Positions 32,150 through 33,226 of a stretch of DNA of 33,226 nucleotides are shown piece by piece. The position numbers and the translations under genes were made by a program. How positions within the stretch are numbered: position 1 is the stretch's first letter; each line of letters begins with the position of its first letter. The DNA lies in assembly GCA_002780705.1 (NCBI GenBank), contig PEUP01000014.1, positions 327 through 33,552 on the forward strand, given 5' to 3'. This DNA is from Elusimicrobia bacterium CG03_land_8_20_14_0_80_50_18. GTDB lineage: Bacteria; CG03. Below the pieces are notes generated by a model, which was not told the origin of the DNA, searched no databases, and saw nothing but the letters and a program-made list of their open reading frames with translations.

Positions 32150-33090
32150 TTTAAAGAAACCTCTATGCCTTCTTTTTTTGCGAACTCTTTCAGCGCCTTT
32201 TTCAATTCCGTCAGTGACTTCGGACCGAAATTCGGAAATGTGCCGAATTCTTTCTCACTGTACTTCAGGAGTTCCTTCACAACAGATATTTTTTTCGTGC
32301 GCAAAGAATTGAGTATCCTCGTGGAGACTCCGAGCACCTCTATCGACTGCTCAAGCGCGTCGGTGTTAGCCGCGGCCATCCCGGAGAGCGCTTCTTCCTC
32401 CTGCTCGGCGGGTTTGACAAAAACCTCAGCGCATTTTCTCAAAATAGAAGCGCTCTTTTTCAGAGCATCTTCCGGAGAAACGGTGCCGTCGGTTTTGATC
32501 TCAAGAATCAGTTTGTCAAAATTCGTCACCCTTTTCACCCTTGTGTTTTCCACCGTATAGGACACCTTTTTTACCGGGGAATAATCAGCGTCCAGCGGGA
32601 TAAAGCCCACATCCACGCTCTGTGAGCGGGCCTCCACCGGCAAAAATCCTATTCCTTTTGTCACCTCTATCTCAACAGTCATTTTTTTGGGCTTATCCTG
32701 GGTAAAAAGATACGCTTCGGGGTTGGCCAGCTCAACGCCGGCGACAAGCTCTATATCTTTTCCCGTTACCGCGCCCTTTGAAGAAGTGTTGAGCGATAGA
32801 ATGACTTTTTCATCGTTGGCCAGAGAAAATCTTAATTTTTTAAAGTTGAGTATGATCTCCACCACATCCTCTTTCACGCCGAAAATAGAGGAGAACTCGT
32901 GCTGCACTCCCGATATCTTTATGCCGCTGACAGCGGCTCCGGCCACTGAAGAGAGCAGTATCCGACGAAGTGAATTGCCCAGTGTATAGCCGAATCCCCT
33001 TTCAAAAGGCGCTATGGTAAAACTCCCGTAATTCTCCGTAGCCGTTGCCTCGTCCAGGACATATCCTTCGGGTATGATAAATTCTTTCAT
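32146..33090 (-). CDS. rpoA: DNA-directed RNA polymerase subunit alpha
   Basis: Assembly platform and regulator-contact subunit of RNA polymerase. It has 314 residues: an N-terminal dimer domain (about 1-230) with GFGYTLGNSLRRILLSS, then a linker, and the C-terminal helix-hairpin-helix domain (about 250-314) with GVSTRILNSLRTKKISVV and FPNFGPKSLTELKKAL. GGGAGG lies 4-5 nt before the ATG. It is preceded by a GC hairpin and rpsD. Confidence 0.97.
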   Translation of the reverse strand: MKEFIIPEGYVLDEATATENYGSFTIAPFERGFGYTLGNSLRRILLSSVAGAAVSGIKISGVQHEFSSIFGVKEDVVEIILNFKKLRFSLANDEKVILSLNTSSKGAVTGKDIELVAGVELANPEAYLFTQDKPKKMTVEIEVTKGIGFLPVEARSQSVDVGFIPLDADYSPVKKVSYTVENTRVKRVTNFDKLILEIKTDGTVSPEDALKKSASILRKCAEVFVKPAEQEEEALSGMAAANTDALEQSIEVLGVSTRILNSLRTKKISVVKELLKYSEKEFGTFPNFGPKSLTELKKALKEFAKKEGIEVSLK

Positions 33091-33101
33091 CTTTCCTCCC
33101 T

Positions 33102-33119
33102 GCCTGCCGGTAGGCAGGC
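33102..33119. repeat. GC hairpin between rpsD and rpoA
   Basis: GCCTGCC and GGCAGGC form a perfect 7-bp stem with a 4-nt loop. It begins right after the rpsD stop codon and ends just before the rpoA ribosome site, with no T-run. Elements of this kind are common in several candidate phyla. Confidence 0.65.
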
Positions 33120-33226
33120 TTACCTTGAATAAAATTCCACTATAAGACGGTGGTCTATCCCTGCCTGTATCAGATCTTCAGAAGTGATATCTCTGTCAAT
33201 AGTACCTGTGATCGTCTCTTTATCCA
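33120..33226 (-). CDS. rpsD: 30S ribosomal protein S4 (3' end only)
   Basis: Only the last 35 codons are inside the window. They read ...GTIDRDITSEDL, IQAGIDHRLIVEFYSR and stop. The terminal I-VE-FYSR is the C-terminal signature of bacterial uS4. The position directly upstream of rpoA and rplQ matches the conserved alpha operon. Confidence 0.9.
   Translation of the reverse strand, partial: DKETITGTIDRDITSEDLIQAGIDHRLIVEFYSR

Overview
The window is a gene-dense chromosomal segment of about 33 kb. Most neighbouring genes overlap by a few bases (ATGA or GTGA junctions). I read it as a diderm (Gram-negative-type) bacterium: there is a signal-peptide protein that looks like an outer-membrane porin, a lipoprotein with a lipobox, and a complete MreBCD-PBP2-RodA rod-shape set. 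The McsA/McsB arginine kinase pair and the CTGNTCRS-type phosphatase are better known from Firmicutes. This mixture, together with the gene order and abundant small GC-rich palindromes, fits an uncultivated candidate phylum (Elusimicrobiota/Omnitrophota-like). That placement is an inference with low confidence. No phage, transposase, CRISPR or plasmid gene is visible.

Layout. (1) Positions 1-6218, minus strand: a good sigma70-like promoter drives ilvE-mcsA-mcsB-glyQ-glyS, followed by a porin-like gene that runs off the window. (2) 6231-9640, minus: a MATE transporter and a glycerophosphodiester phosphodiesterase, a repeat-rich gap, a small RRM RNA-binding protein with its own promoter, an internally duplicated four-helix membrane protein, and the RNase P RNA gene rnpB. 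(3) 9615-18818, minus: a long overlapping run starting at sppA, then a Yip1-like membrane protein, argC, argJ, tsaC, an arginine-phosphatase-like protein, glyA, wecA and wecB, then two copies of a hairpin repeat, a TPR protein and a CsgG-like lipoprotein. (4) 18793-24373, plus: tRNA-Leu(UAG), tig, clpP, lon (no clpX between them), another copy of the hairpin repeat, and a class-V aminotransferase. (5) 24406-33226, minus: rpsD (partial)-rpoA-rplQ-mreB-mreC-mreD-mrdA-rodA, then a B12-binding-type radical SAM protein and its short DUF2344 partner.

How the genes work together. Two themes stand out. The first is protein quality control: trigger factor, ClpP, Lon and SppA, plus a predicted protein-arginine phosphorylation writer (McsA/McsB) and a predicted eraser (YwlE-like) about 10 kb apart. 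The second is growth and envelope building: the transcription/translation alpha operon runs straight into the elongasome genes, and wecA/wecB feed undecaprenyl-linked glycan synthesis.

The least explained features are a family of short hairpins placed directly after stop codons, the duplicated membrane protein fused behind rnpB, and a compact RNase P RNA that seems to lack several peripheral helices.
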